This document shows, piece after piece, positions 9,915 through 18,562 of a stretch of 33,080 bases of DNA. Origin of the DNA: Pedosphaera sp. (GTDB taxonomy: Bacteria > Verrucomicrobiota > Verrucomicrobiia > Limisphaerales > UBA9464). The stretch's first letter is position 1; each line of letters opens with the position of its first letter. Under the pieces are notes generated by a model. It was not told the DNA's origin. It searched no databases and saw only the letters and a program-made list of their open reading frames with translations. The position numbers and the translations under genes are program-made. The stretch is taken from assembly GCA_009695405.1 (NCBI GenBank), contig SIAZ01000002.1, positions 1-33,080 of the forward strand. Reading direction: 5' to 3'.

Positions 9915-11171
9915 CTAACCACCAAACCGCGATTCCCTCGGTGCTCGGTAGTGGATGTTCAGTTCGGGTGTCGCTATACGACGATGGCCTTCAACTTTCG
10001 AGTCAAGGCAACGATCCAGCATGGCACTGGCGATCTGCGTTCGTTCGACTGGGTAGGGTGCACGACCGGTGACAATCATTTCTTCGATCTGCGCCACCAA
10101 ACAAGCGGAGTATGTGACGTTCGGTGTCGGAGGTAGGAAGAATTGTGTCGACCGGATCTCCCCGTTGGCGATTTGGGCGGCAAAGCAGAAATCACTAAGA
10201 GCCCCGTTGAGCATTAGCAATGTAGTGCGCAGGCCATCATTTCGTTCGATCAGGTATGCCGCAGGATTCTTGACCAGCTTGGGCAGTTGGCCGTTTTTGG
10301 AGAGATCTTGCGGGCGGGAGTCGAGATCGGAATCGCCTTGAAGTGAGTCGGAACGGGAGAGCGCCGCTTCGAGCAGACGATTTGACCAACGACCTTCTTC
10401 GCCGGCTCTCCACACCGCATCGCCTTCGATCAGTTGCACGGACTTGATGCCCGTCTCACCGCCCCGACGTCGCTCGACCATGCACTGCATTGCCTCCAGA
10501 GCGTGGAAATCCATCGGATCGGAACCGCCGACTCCCACCATGAGCGCCTCGTTCAGTTTTGCGCCGTAGGGGACTTCGACGGGTGGCAAGCGCCACGTCA
10601 CGGGAAGGGATGATCCCGCAAGAAACGGAAACTTCAGACGCTTGGAATCCGCTACCATCTTCCCTGCCTTTTCCCAACTATAGGATAAATGTTTGTCATT
10701 GAAGACCGGCACGGAACGACTGTCTTGCTCAAACACACCCACGCATTGTTCAAAAAACTCGTAACGCGGATATAGAATCTGTCCCTTGTGATTATGAGGA
10801 TAGTCGCCGTGTTCACCGATAATCACCACGGCATCGACGGACAATGTCTTGCCACCACAGCGCAGAGCTTCAGCGATGGTTGGATAAATCGTAAATCCAT
10901 GATCAGCGGCGCGCTGACGGCTGAGGTCTCCAGTGGGTTTTTGATCGACATAAAGAGAGACAACCTGGAGTGGCGGACGGTGCCATCCTCCGTGCCTCGG
11001 GTACCCGACCAAAAACCGGTCTCCCATATGTTGTGCATGGGACTGATACGTCCAGACCGTGGTGATGATGGCGATCCGTTTCGGAACAATCGCCGCGGTC
11101 ATGGCGGGAAGGACGGTTTCGGCCAGCGTTGCCGAGCCTAGGGCACCGAGAAAAGTACGTCGCGTGATCAT
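9915..11171 (-). CDS. Tat-exported protein of unknown function (paralogue B)
   Basis: This 418-residue protein begins MITRRTFLGALGSA, a twin-arginine (Tat) signal, so it is probably folded in the cytoplasm, possibly with a cofactor, and exported. After the signal comes an alpha/beta-looking region (RIAIITTVWTYQSHAQHMGDRFL) and a series of motifs shared with the neighbouring paralogue: GEHGDYPHNHKGQ-LYPR (about 135-155), VPVFNDKHLSYSW, AGSSLPVTWR and ERRRGGETG. The C-terminal part (RAPYPVERTQIASAMLDRCL) resembles the end of Gfo/Idh/MocA-like proteins, but no GxGxxG dinucleotide-binding loop is seen. The start ATG overlaps the stop of the upstream paralogue by one base (TAATG), implying translational coupling and joint expression. 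I do not know a function. The invariant polar residues suggest an enzyme or a ligand-binding protein acting outside the cytoplasmic membrane. Confidence 0.8.
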   Translation of the reverse strand: MITRRTFLGALGSATLAETVLPAMTAAIVPKRIAIITTVWTYQSHAQHMGDRFLVGYPRHGGWHRPPLQVVSLYVDQKPTGDLSRQRAADHGFTIYPTIAEALRCGGKTLSVDAVVIIGEHGDYPHNHKGQILYPRYEFFEQCVGVFEQDSRSVPVFNDKHLSYSWEKAGKMVADSKRLKFPFLAGSSLPVTWRLPPVEVPYGAKLNEALMVGVGGSDPMDFHALEAMQCMVERRRGGETGIKSVQLIEGDAVWRAGEEGRWSNRLLEAALSRSDSLQGDSDLDSRPQDLSKNGQLPKLVKNPAAYLIERNDGLRTTLLMLNGALSDFCFAAQIANGEIRSTQFFLPPTPNVTYSACLVAQIEEMIVTGRAPYPVERTQIASAMLDRCLDSKVEGHRRIATPELNIHYRAPRESRFGG

Positions 11172-12445
11172 TAAGTCCTCCAGAAAGTTGATTGCCGGGT
11201 GGGTTTATAAGGAAACATGAGGTGGGGCGTTTCGATCCGGCGTTGACTTTGAAATAGCGACTCGATTCCCGCTGCAGTCATGCCTGTCGTGAGCAGCGTT
11301 CGTTCGATTGGGTAAGGCGATTTCCCGGTGAGGAAGAGCGACTCAATGTGATGTACTTGCGGGCTGAAAAAATTCCGCATTGTGTAGTACGGCAGATAAA
11401 ACAGAACGGAGAAGATATTACCCCCCTTGATCCGAGCGGCGACGTTGCAATCCCCGACGACACTGCCTTTGAACTGCACGATCGATGCCTTCAATCCGTC
11501 GGCGTATTCGAATCGGTAGGCGTAGGAGTCCGGTGCCAGTCGGCGCAAGTCCTCCAGCGTCGGGAAAACATTACTGTAAGTGGCGCGAGGTGAATGGAGT
11601 TGATTACTGCGGGCGAGAGCGGCTTCGAGGAGCCTAGGATCCCAGCCACCTCTCTTCCAAGAACCGGCCGCCATGGCATTCCAAAATCGTTCACCGCGAA
11701 ACGCCTCAACCGCACGCACGCCCGTTTCACCCCCGCGTCGGCGTTCTAGGATCGATTGCATGGCTTCGATTACGTGAATGTCTCCTCCATCGAGCCCACC
11801 GCCCCAGACGCCCAGCACTTCTTCAACGGGCGCGGCAAACGGCAAATCAACGGCGGGTTGGCGCCACGTGACTGGCAAGGACGAACCGGCCATGAATCCA
11901 AAGCCGAGTTCTTTGGACGCATCGACCATCTGTTTCGCATAGTCCCAATTCCAGGAAAGATGCTTGTCGTTGAACACCGGCGCGGTTCGGCCACTATGGC
12001 GATACACGTCCAAGATCTGCTGGAAATACTCGCAGCGCGGATACAGCGTTTGCCCCTTCTCATTGACCGGGTATTTGCCGTGCTCGCCGATCAGCAGCAC
12101 GCCGTCCACGGCCAAGTCGGTCCCACCCTGGGTCAGCGCCTCCCTGATCGTTGGGTATATCTTCAACAGCGGATGTCGCGTTGCCCGCTCCCGACTTAGG
12201 TCATTGTCTCCCACCTGTTCCACATAGAGGGAAACGATGTCCATCGCCGGCCGGTGATGTCGCCCTTCCCACCCGTAGCCGTCCAAGAACCGATCCACGA
12301 TGTGTTGGGAATGCGAATATTTATGGTAAATCGTGGTGAGTGCCGCGATTCGCGGCCGCCGCCGTCCCTCAGCCCATGCACTCGGACCCAGCGCGAGTGT
12401 CGCTGTGGCTCCAGCAAGAAAGGACCGGCGTGTACAGTGCATCAT
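11171..12445 (-). CDS. Tat-exported protein of unknown function (paralogue A)
   Basis: This first gene of a two-gene operon codes for 424 residues. It starts MMHCTRRSFLAGATATLAL, a Tat signal with an Ala-rich end (PSAWAEG). Its body matches the downstream neighbour along the whole length: RIAALTTIYHKYSHSQHIVDRFL near the N-terminus, GEHGKYPVNEKGQ-LYPRCEYF, APVFNDKHLSWNW, AGSSLPVTWRQP, EAMQSILERRRGGETGVRAVEAF and GKSPYPIERTLLTTGM near the C-terminus. The pair is therefore a tandem duplication that has diverged considerably, while the same motifs were held fixed in both copies. An N-terminal Rossmann-like fold without the usual nucleotide loop is an inference. The start may be either of the two adjacent ATG codons at 12445 or 12442. 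Similar Tat proteins are, to my knowledge, widespread in Planctomycetota and Verrucomicrobiota and are left as hypothetical. Confidence 0.8.
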   Translation of the reverse strand: MMHCTRRSFLAGATATLALGPSAWAEGRRRPRIAALTTIYHKYSHSQHIVDRFLDGYGWEGRHHRPAMDIVSLYVEQVGDNDLSRERATRHPLLKIYPTIREALTQGGTDLAVDGVLLIGEHGKYPVNEKGQTLYPRCEYFQQILDVYRHSGRTAPVFNDKHLSWNWDYAKQMVDASKELGFGFMAGSSLPVTWRQPAVDLPFAAPVEEVLGVWGGGLDGGDIHVIEAMQSILERRRGGETGVRAVEAFRGERFWNAMAAGSWKRGGWDPRLLEAALARSNQLHSPRATYSNVFPTLEDLRRLAPDSYAYRFEYADGLKASIVQFKGSVVGDCNVAARIKGGNIFSVLFYLPYYTMRNFFSPQVHHIESLFLTGKSPYPIERTLLTTGMTAAGIESLFQSQRRIETPHLMFPYKPTRQSTFWRT

Positions 12446-12801
12446 GCAGTTCCTTCAATCATTGGATTTCAGAAACCTTTGACTGAACGGAGCGGGTACT
12501 CAAGCGCGGATGCGATCACGAAGTCATCTCACAGGTTAGGCTCCGAACATCCAATTTTTGTTAATATACAAAACCCAAGCGTCACCCTGACGATCACCGA
12601 GCCTTGTGATAAATTACTCTCTTTAGCAATACCGATCTGATGACCGAGCGTCGGCGTATGATCTCAGCGGATTGCTTGCGCACGCCCCAATGGAAATTGA
12701 TCCACTACCGAGGGAGGTAAAGCCTCTTGAACGACCGACCTAAGCAGTGACCGACAAGTAACCATTGAAACGACGCCATTAAAACGAACAGCATCGGTCC
12801 A
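12446..12801. other. Divergent intergenic region with AT-rich promoter-like core
   Basis: The region lies between divergent genes, the Tat-protein operon (-) and the deacetylase gene (+), so it must hold start signals for both. An AT-rich island (ttttgttaatatacaaaa, about 12556-12573) contains TAATAT and TATATT, which could be -10 elements on either strand. No good -35 partner was found at a fixed spacing. No small gene with a convincing start was seen. Confidence 0.4.
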
Positions 12802-15800
12802 ATGAACAAGGTTGGCTTCAAGGCGATTCTTATTACGGTCATTGCGCTGCCGATTCTTGTTTGGGGTCAACGGGCTGTCGATCCCGATCCGAACAAGGTG
12901 TTGCTCAAGAAAATCCCAGATAAGCTTATTGTTCTAACCTTCGATGATGCACCAGCCAGTCATGCGACCGTTGTCGCACCGATTCTTAAAGACCTCGGCT
13001 TTGGTGGTTCCATCTATGTCTGTGATTTCGATTCGTTCAAGACACGAAAAGATTGGTATCTGACCTATCGTCAGATGAATAGCCTCCATGCGGATGGGTT
13101 CGAAATTGGCAACCACACTCTGGGCCACCAATCGGGATACGAGCCTGTTTTGGCTATGGAAGATCAGGTGCTCGCCCACGGAGGTCCGAGGACGACAACA
13201 CTTTGTTGGCCGATCTATTATGTGAACTGGACGGATTGCCCGAAACTTTCTGCCCGCGGCTACACCTTTGCCCGCGGAGGGCATGAACGACCCTATCGAC
13301 CAACGGTTGATAATCCATTTGATGTACCGTCTTTTTCAGTGACCGATGGGCTCTCAATCGAAGATTTTATCAAGCGAGTGCAACAGGCGTGCCAAGGAAG
13401 GGTGGTGGTCCTTACTTTTCACGGAGTACCCGATATGGAGCATCCGCCGGTGAGTCTGGAACCCTCGACTTTCAAGGCAATGATGCAGTATTTAAAGGAG
13501 AACAATTATCAGTGTATCGCTCTGCGTGACATGGCCAACTATATTGATCCGATCAAAGCGGCCACCTTGCCTCGAACCTCTAACAGTGCAAATGGCGCAC
13601 CTCCCTTCATCAGCATTCAGGACGAAAAGCCTTTCGTCCCGCCCTTCTCAAAAGACATTCAAGAATTCCGTTTTCCTCATCTATCTCCGGCCCGTATTTC
13701 TAAGACCGAAATCCGCTTAACCGTTCCTTATGCCACAGACGTCACCGCGCTGGTGCCACAAATCAAAGTATCCGCTGATGCCACCGTCACACCCATCGCC
13801 GGCGTTCCTCGTGACTTTTCTAAACCGCAGACTTACACCGTCACCGGGCGAGATGGCACGACAAAGAGTTATGCCGTTACTCTGAAAAAGACCACTGTTA
13901 GTGAGGCCAAGGACATTCTCAGTTTCCAGCTACCGATGGAGCACACTTCCGCTCTTACTAAAAATCGAATTAGCGTAACCGTGCCGACGCGTACTGACCT
14001 GAAAGCTTTAGCGCCGACCTTTACCCTATCGCGATTTGCTACGGCGATTCCAGCTTCGGGGACGCCCCTCGATTTTACTAATCCGCAGACTTACACCCTC
14101 ACCGCTCAGGACGGTTCCTCCCAAACCGTCAGGGTGAGGGTGATCAAGAACGACAAGGTGAAGGCGTTCACTTGGAGCAAAGCGGAGGAGGGAAACTGGA
14201 GCGATGCCACTCGATGGTCGAACGACCGATTTGCCGGCGCCGTGTCTCCGCGCACCGATCAGGCGGACACTCTTTTGAGATTTAACCAAGGAGGCGCCTG
14301 CACGGTGAGGAATGATTCGAAAATGAATTTTTACCTCAACCAACTCATTTTGAGCGATCGTGCTGGAGGATTAGTGCTCAGTGGCAATGGGCTGACCTTT
14401 ACCAAAGAACCGTTCAATAACTTACTGCCGATGATCCATGCCAATCAGTGCCAAAGGGTTGATATCAATGTACCTTTGACACTGTTCGATGACCTCACCG
14501 TGTGGACTTCCCCTGACAAAGATCCCAACTGCTTCATTAGTTTTAACGAAGTGATCGCCGGCCCCCGAGCCCTGGTGCTAAGCAGTGCGGGTGAAGCCGA
14601 TGTCGCTAACATCAACTTTCACGATGTCCATTTTGGAATCCTACAACTGAACGCAGCCAACACCTACAGTGGCGGGACCGTTATTAACGGTGGCAAAATC
14701 GGAGTAAGAAAAGCTACCGGCTTAGGAACCGGTCCGGTGACCTTGGATCAGTTTGGCACATTATCCACCGAGAGCCCAATAACCAACGCGGTGAATATTC
14801 ACCAAGGAACGCTCTTTCATTGCGCCTTAAGCGGTCCAGTTACGCTTCATGGAATTGCGAGATTTATTGGTGATTGTCATCTTTCCGGCGAGCTAAGTGG
14901 TGCAGGTGGCTTTACTCTCTTAGGTGTTAATGGGACTTATCTTAATACAATCCTCGGTGGCACTGTGACCCTCCACGGAACTAACACTTATACAGGGCCA
15001 ACCACAATTTTCCTCGGCACCTTAAGTGTCAAAAAGACCGCAGGCCTCTACAACGGAGATGATACGAAGTGGACCCCAGCAAACATCACTATTCACAAAG
15101 CTGCAACCTTGCGACTCAACGTCGGTGGCGTGGGTGAATTCACTGGCGAACAGGTTGGCAAGTTGCTCAGAAACCTGACCGATTCAACTGAAGCTTATGG
15201 CTTGATGGGAGGGTCGTTTCTGTGTCTAGACACGGTTCACGCCACAGAAAATGTCATCCTTTCGGCAGACCTAAAGGATTCAAAAGGAATCGCCGGTGGC
15301 GCGTTTCTTTTCAAAAAATGCGGCACTGGAGTGATACAACTTTCGGGAAATAATACCTATACTGGTCAGACGGTTCTGGAGAGTGGAACCTTAGTTGTTT
15401 CCTCACTCAACAGCTTCACCCGAGGGAAAGGCAGGGCCAGCAGTAGCCTCGGAGCGCCAATGGACATCGAGGCAGGGGAAATTGTGATTGGCGAAGAGGG
15501 CAAGGACGGTGAGTGCTCCTTGATTTACACGGGCCCGGGGGAAGTTTCCGACCGCATACTGAATCTGGCAGGGCAACACTCTTCGGTGAACCTCCGTCAA
15601 TCTGGTAGTGGCCTACTGAAGTTCACCAGCGACCTCCTCATTTCTGGCTATGGAGCAAACAAATCACTAACGATCGAAGGGGACACTGTAGGCATGGGAG
15701 AATTCGCTGGAACCCTCTCCGACCCTCATGACCGAACCGGTAAAGCGACCACCTCCCTCATAAAATCGGGTAAAGGCACTTGAATACTTTCCGGTAAGAA

Positions 15801-16041
15801 CACTTTTAGAGGCCCTACAACCGTCAAGCAGGGCACCCTGTCTCTCTCCGATTCCCACAGCCTCGCCGCAAACACTGAGGTCACAATTGCGCCCGACGCG
15901 ATGCTAGGGTTGAACTTCAAAGGCCAAATGAACCTCCGCCAACTTACCCTCAACGGAAAAATTCAATCGCGTGGAACCTACGATGCTGCGAGTACTCCGA
16001 GATTTCTGAAGGGATCTGGGACACTCTACGTTCAACCCTGA
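12802..16041 (+). pseudogene. Polysaccharide deacetylase fused to autotransporter-type beta-strand repeats, with internal TGA
   Basis: The protein starts with a signal peptide (MNKVGFKAILITVIALPILVWG). Residues about 40-250 form a NodB-type carbohydrate esterase domain: TFDDAP with the metal Asp at 48-49, the HTLGH metal pair at 105 and 109, and LTFHG with His 207. Two tandem beta-sandwich domains like DUF5018 follow (about 284-363 and 371-450). From about 455 comes a beta-helix region with autotransporter-associated repeats, for example GTNTYTGPTTIFLGTLSV and GNNTYTGQTVLESGTLVV. The frame stops at TGA 15781-15783 after KSGKGT. Without any frame change it then continues for 85 codons, ILSGKNTFRGPTTVKQGTLSL to GSGTLYVQP, completing a further repeat and a natural C-terminus. 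The family has Trp (TGG) at the stop position. No beta-barrel is seen. The 993-residue product may still fold. It probably modifies or binds surface polysaccharide. Confidence 0.82.
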
Positions 16042-16076
16042 TCGAACAACTCTATGGTAAGAAAGGTGTTAGTGGC

Positions 16077-17015
16077 TTGCGCGACGATTCACTTCACGCT
16101 TCGATCGTCTCCGTGACGTTTCTATTCCGTTCATTGCCTCTCGTTGCTTGGCTCTTCTTCTTGATCCCACTGCTTCGAGCGGAAGAATCCGCAGACAAAT
16201 TTGCTAAGCGCGATACCAAAAAAAAGGGGGATAATCCGGCTGATCAACTGGCTTGGATTGACGGTCCGACGACCGCTAAACTCGACACGCGTGCCACCTT
16301 CCGTTTGCCGTCCGATTACAAATTTTTGGAGAAGAAAGATGCGAACAAATTCCTCCGATTAACCGGCAACAATCCTCGGGGCGATGAAACGGGGCTTCTC
16401 TTTCATAAAAAAGAGGAGTGGTGGGTGATTTTTGAGTTCGACGAAATTGGCTATGTCAAAGACGACGACAAAAAGGATCTTGATGCCGATAAACTATTGG
16501 AGTCCTACCGCGCGGGGACTGAGTCAATGAATGAACAACGCAAAGCGGATGGTGCACCACCCATTCGCATTTTAGGTTGGCATGTTCGTCCCTCTTACAA
16601 TGATGAAACCAAGAACCTAGAATGGAGTGTCGAAGCGGAGAGTCAGGGAAAGAAATTCGTCAATTATAACGTCCGCCTTCTAGGCCGCAAAGGGGTCACC
16701 AAAATAACCTTGATCGAAGATCGTGAAAACATCGATGACACCCTGCCCCGATTCCGCAGCGTCCTGAAATCCCATCAGTATGTTGACGGTGAGACCTATG
16801 CGGAGTACCGGCAGGGGGATACAATCGCCAAATACGGACTCGGAGCTCTGGTCCTCGGAGGCACCGCGGCGGCGGCGGCTAAGTTTGGCCTGTTAGGTCC
16901 TGTGATCCTTTTTTTCAAGAAAGCTTGGAAAGGAATTGCGATCGCTTTGGTTGCCGCTGGTTCTTGGCTTAAATCCTTCTTTGGTGGCCCGCAGAAACAT
17001 AAAAAGCTCGAGTGA
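16077..17015 (+). CDS. DUF2167 family membrane protein
   Basis: The protein is about 312 residues long, with an N-terminal signal or anchor (FLFRSLPLVAWLFFLIPLLRAEES). The DUF2167 core follows (about 60-240), recognisable by LPSDYKFLEKKDANKFL, GNNPRGDETGLLF, EIGYVKDDDKKDLDADKLL and LGWHVRPSYNDETKNLEWS. Two hydrophobic helices near the C-terminus (YGLGALVLGGTAAAAAKFG and AIALVAAGSWLKSFFGG) match the usual layout, with a periplasmic domain held to the inner membrane. The function of the family is not known. The first start in this frame is TTG at 16077, 35 bases after the previous gene, with AAAGGTG about ten bases ahead. The true start could lie slightly further in. It is co-directional with both neighbours at short distances and may share a transcript with them. 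Confidence 0.85.
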   Translation: MRDDSLHASIVSVTFLFRSLPLVAWLFFLIPLLRAEESADKFAKRDTKKKGDNPADQLAWIDGPTTAKLDTRATFRLPSDYKFLEKKDANKFLRLTGNNPRGDETGLLFHKKEEWWVIFEFDEIGYVKDDDKKDLDADKLLESYRAGTESMNEQRKADGAPPIRILGWHVRPSYNDETKNLEWSVEAESQGKKFVNYNVRLLGRKGVTKITLIEDRENIDDTLPRFRSVLKSHQYVDGETYAEYRQGDTIAKYGLGALVLGGTAAAAAKFGLLGPVILFFKKAWKGIAIALVAAGSWLKSFFGGPQKHKKLE

Positions 17016-17059
17016 GATCCTCTCTAATCGCCCGCTGATCTGCCCCGTTATTTTGAGTC

Positions 17060-17657
17060 GTGCTGATCGCTTTTCATAAACCTTACGGGGTCCTGTCTCA
17101 GTTTACTCCGGGAGGGGTCCCCCAACCGAACTCTCGCCCTCTTTGGCTTGCCCAAGCAGGTCTACGCCTTGGGCCGATTGGATGCCGATTCAGAAGGGTT
17201 GCTCCTCTTAAGCGACGAACCGGGATTGAATACCCGATTGTTGGATCCCCAACGAGGTCATCCCCGAACTTACTGGGCGCAGATTGAACGAATCCCGTCG
17301 GCAGATACCCTTCTGCGACTTCAAGGAGGTCTCGACATCCAAGGCTACCGCACTCGCCCCTGTCGCGCTTGGATGTTAGATCCTCAGCCAGATATTTCTC
17401 CGCGCGATCCGCCAATTCGCTCTCGTAAAACAGTGCCTGACTGCTGGATTGGCTTGGAATTGCACGAAGGTAAAAATCGGCAGATCCGGCGTATGACCGG
17501 AGCGGTCGGACATGGCACTCTTCGATTGATTCGTGTCCGCATTGGCGCATTGGATCTGGGATCTCTCGCTACCGGGGCTTGGCGTGAACTTCCCCTCGCT
17601 GAACGTCGACAAGTGCTCTCGCAACCTCCAGCGGGCACTTTTCCTCTCCCCTGCTGA
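17060..17657 (+). pseudogene. rluE: RluE-like 23S rRNA pseudouridine synthase, frameshifted
   Basis: The product would be an RsuA-family pseudouridine synthase, closest by motif to RluE, which modifies a uridine of 23S rRNA. GTG 17060 opens the frame LIAFHKPYGVLSQFTPGG, the typical N-terminus. The sense then moves to another frame at about 17138-17147. It continues as FGLPKQVYALGRLDADSEGL, which carries the catalytic Asp of the GRLD motif, then HPRTYWAQIERIP, NPPIRSRKTVPDCW, LHEGKNRQIRRMTGAVG and TLRLIRVRIGAL. The change is of +1 type: loss of one base, or gain of two, would join the frames into about 199 residues, a normal length. The cause may be a real lesion or a base-calling error. A start at TTG 17148 would give a protein without the N-terminal strand and is unlikely to work. 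It ends eight bases from the convergent yebC gene. Confidence 0.8.
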
Positions 17658-17665
17658 CCGCCCCA

Positions 17666-18388
17666 TCACTTCATTCCCACGTAGAGCCGATGAACGTCAT
17701 CATGGTCATCGATGGCATTCAAAAATTCACTAACCTGAGCCTTCTCAGCATCACCGAGTTCGACTGGATTCTTGGCAACGAAACGGATTTCACTCGCTGA
17801 AAGTTTCCAACCCGCTTTGGATAACCAAGTGCTAACCGTGGACAAATCTTTTGACTCAGTAAGAAAGCGATTCCCGAGGGTTCCCTCTGGGATTTCATCA
17901 GGATCTAACGCTTCTACATTCTGTGCACCGGCCTCAATGGCGTCGCTTTCCGGATCGCGAGCCCTATCGGTATGAGTGGCCTCGACGACCCCCAACCGTT
18001 CAAAGAAAAAAGCCATACTACCGGGTTGGCCTAACTGACCGTCTTTAAAAAGGCGACGTAGTTCCGGAGCGGTTCGATTCCGATTGTCGGTCATGCACTC
18101 AACGATAACGGGGATCTTATGGGGACCGAATCCTTCATAAACAATGGTTTCAAAGTCGACTTTTTCATCCAGCAGTCCTGCGCCCTTTTTGATAGCACGT
18201 TCAATCGTATCCTTGAAAACACTGGCTTTCTTTGCCTTTTCAACGGCGGCAGCGAGTCGGGCATTCGACTCGACTTCCGCGCCACCTAATTTAGCGGCGA
18301 CCATGATTTCGCGGGTTAATTTCCCCACGACTTGACCTTTCTTTTGTGCGGCGGCTTCGCGGCCGGCTTGTTTCCATTGGGCTCCCAT
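17666..18388 (-). CDS. yebC: YebC/PmpR family DNA-binding protein
   Basis: This 240-residue protein is of the usual length for the YebC/PmpR family. Members bind DNA as transcriptional regulators, and some have been linked to translation of polyproline stretches. Family features are the N-terminal helical domain with KLTREIMVAAKLGG and NARLAAAVEKAKKASVFKDTIERAIKKGAG, then YEGFGPHKIPVIVECMTDNRNRT, GSMAFFFERLGVV and the C-terminal FLNAIDDHDDVHRLYVGMK. The start MGAQWKQAGREAAAQKKGQ corresponds to the family start with a slightly altered first helix. It is single and convergent with the pseudouridine synthase gene. Both encode functions connected to information processing, but nothing indicates joint control. 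Confidence 0.95.
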   Translation of the reverse strand: MGAQWKQAGREAAAQKKGQVVGKLTREIMVAAKLGGAEVESNARLAAAVEKAKKASVFKDTIERAIKKGAGLLDEKVDFETIVYEGFGPHKIPVIVECMTDNRNRTAPELRRLFKDGQLGQPGSMAFFFERLGVVEATHTDRARDPESDAIEAGAQNVEALDPDEIPEGTLGNRFLTESKDLSTVSTWLSKAGWKLSASEIRFVAKNPVELGDAEKAQVSEFLNAIDDHDDVHRLYVGMK

Positions 18389-18562
18389 GTCTTGAGAGAA
18401 GCGAAAGTCCCCCCCTCGTTGGAAGCTTGAATTCTCATCAAGTGCAAAAAAGCTCCAAAAAAAGAAGCGCTGTGACCGCCCTGCCCACAGAGAATTTTGA
18501 GACTCTTTAGCCAGTAAGCTTGTCTACCTTAGAATGAATTGGCTAGTCTACGTACTTCGCTC

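Noticed and set aside
11348..12640. Long plus-strand frames opposite the Tat-protein genes
   Set aside because: They are antisense shadows: the minus-strand proteins are supported by Tat signals and by paralogy to each other.
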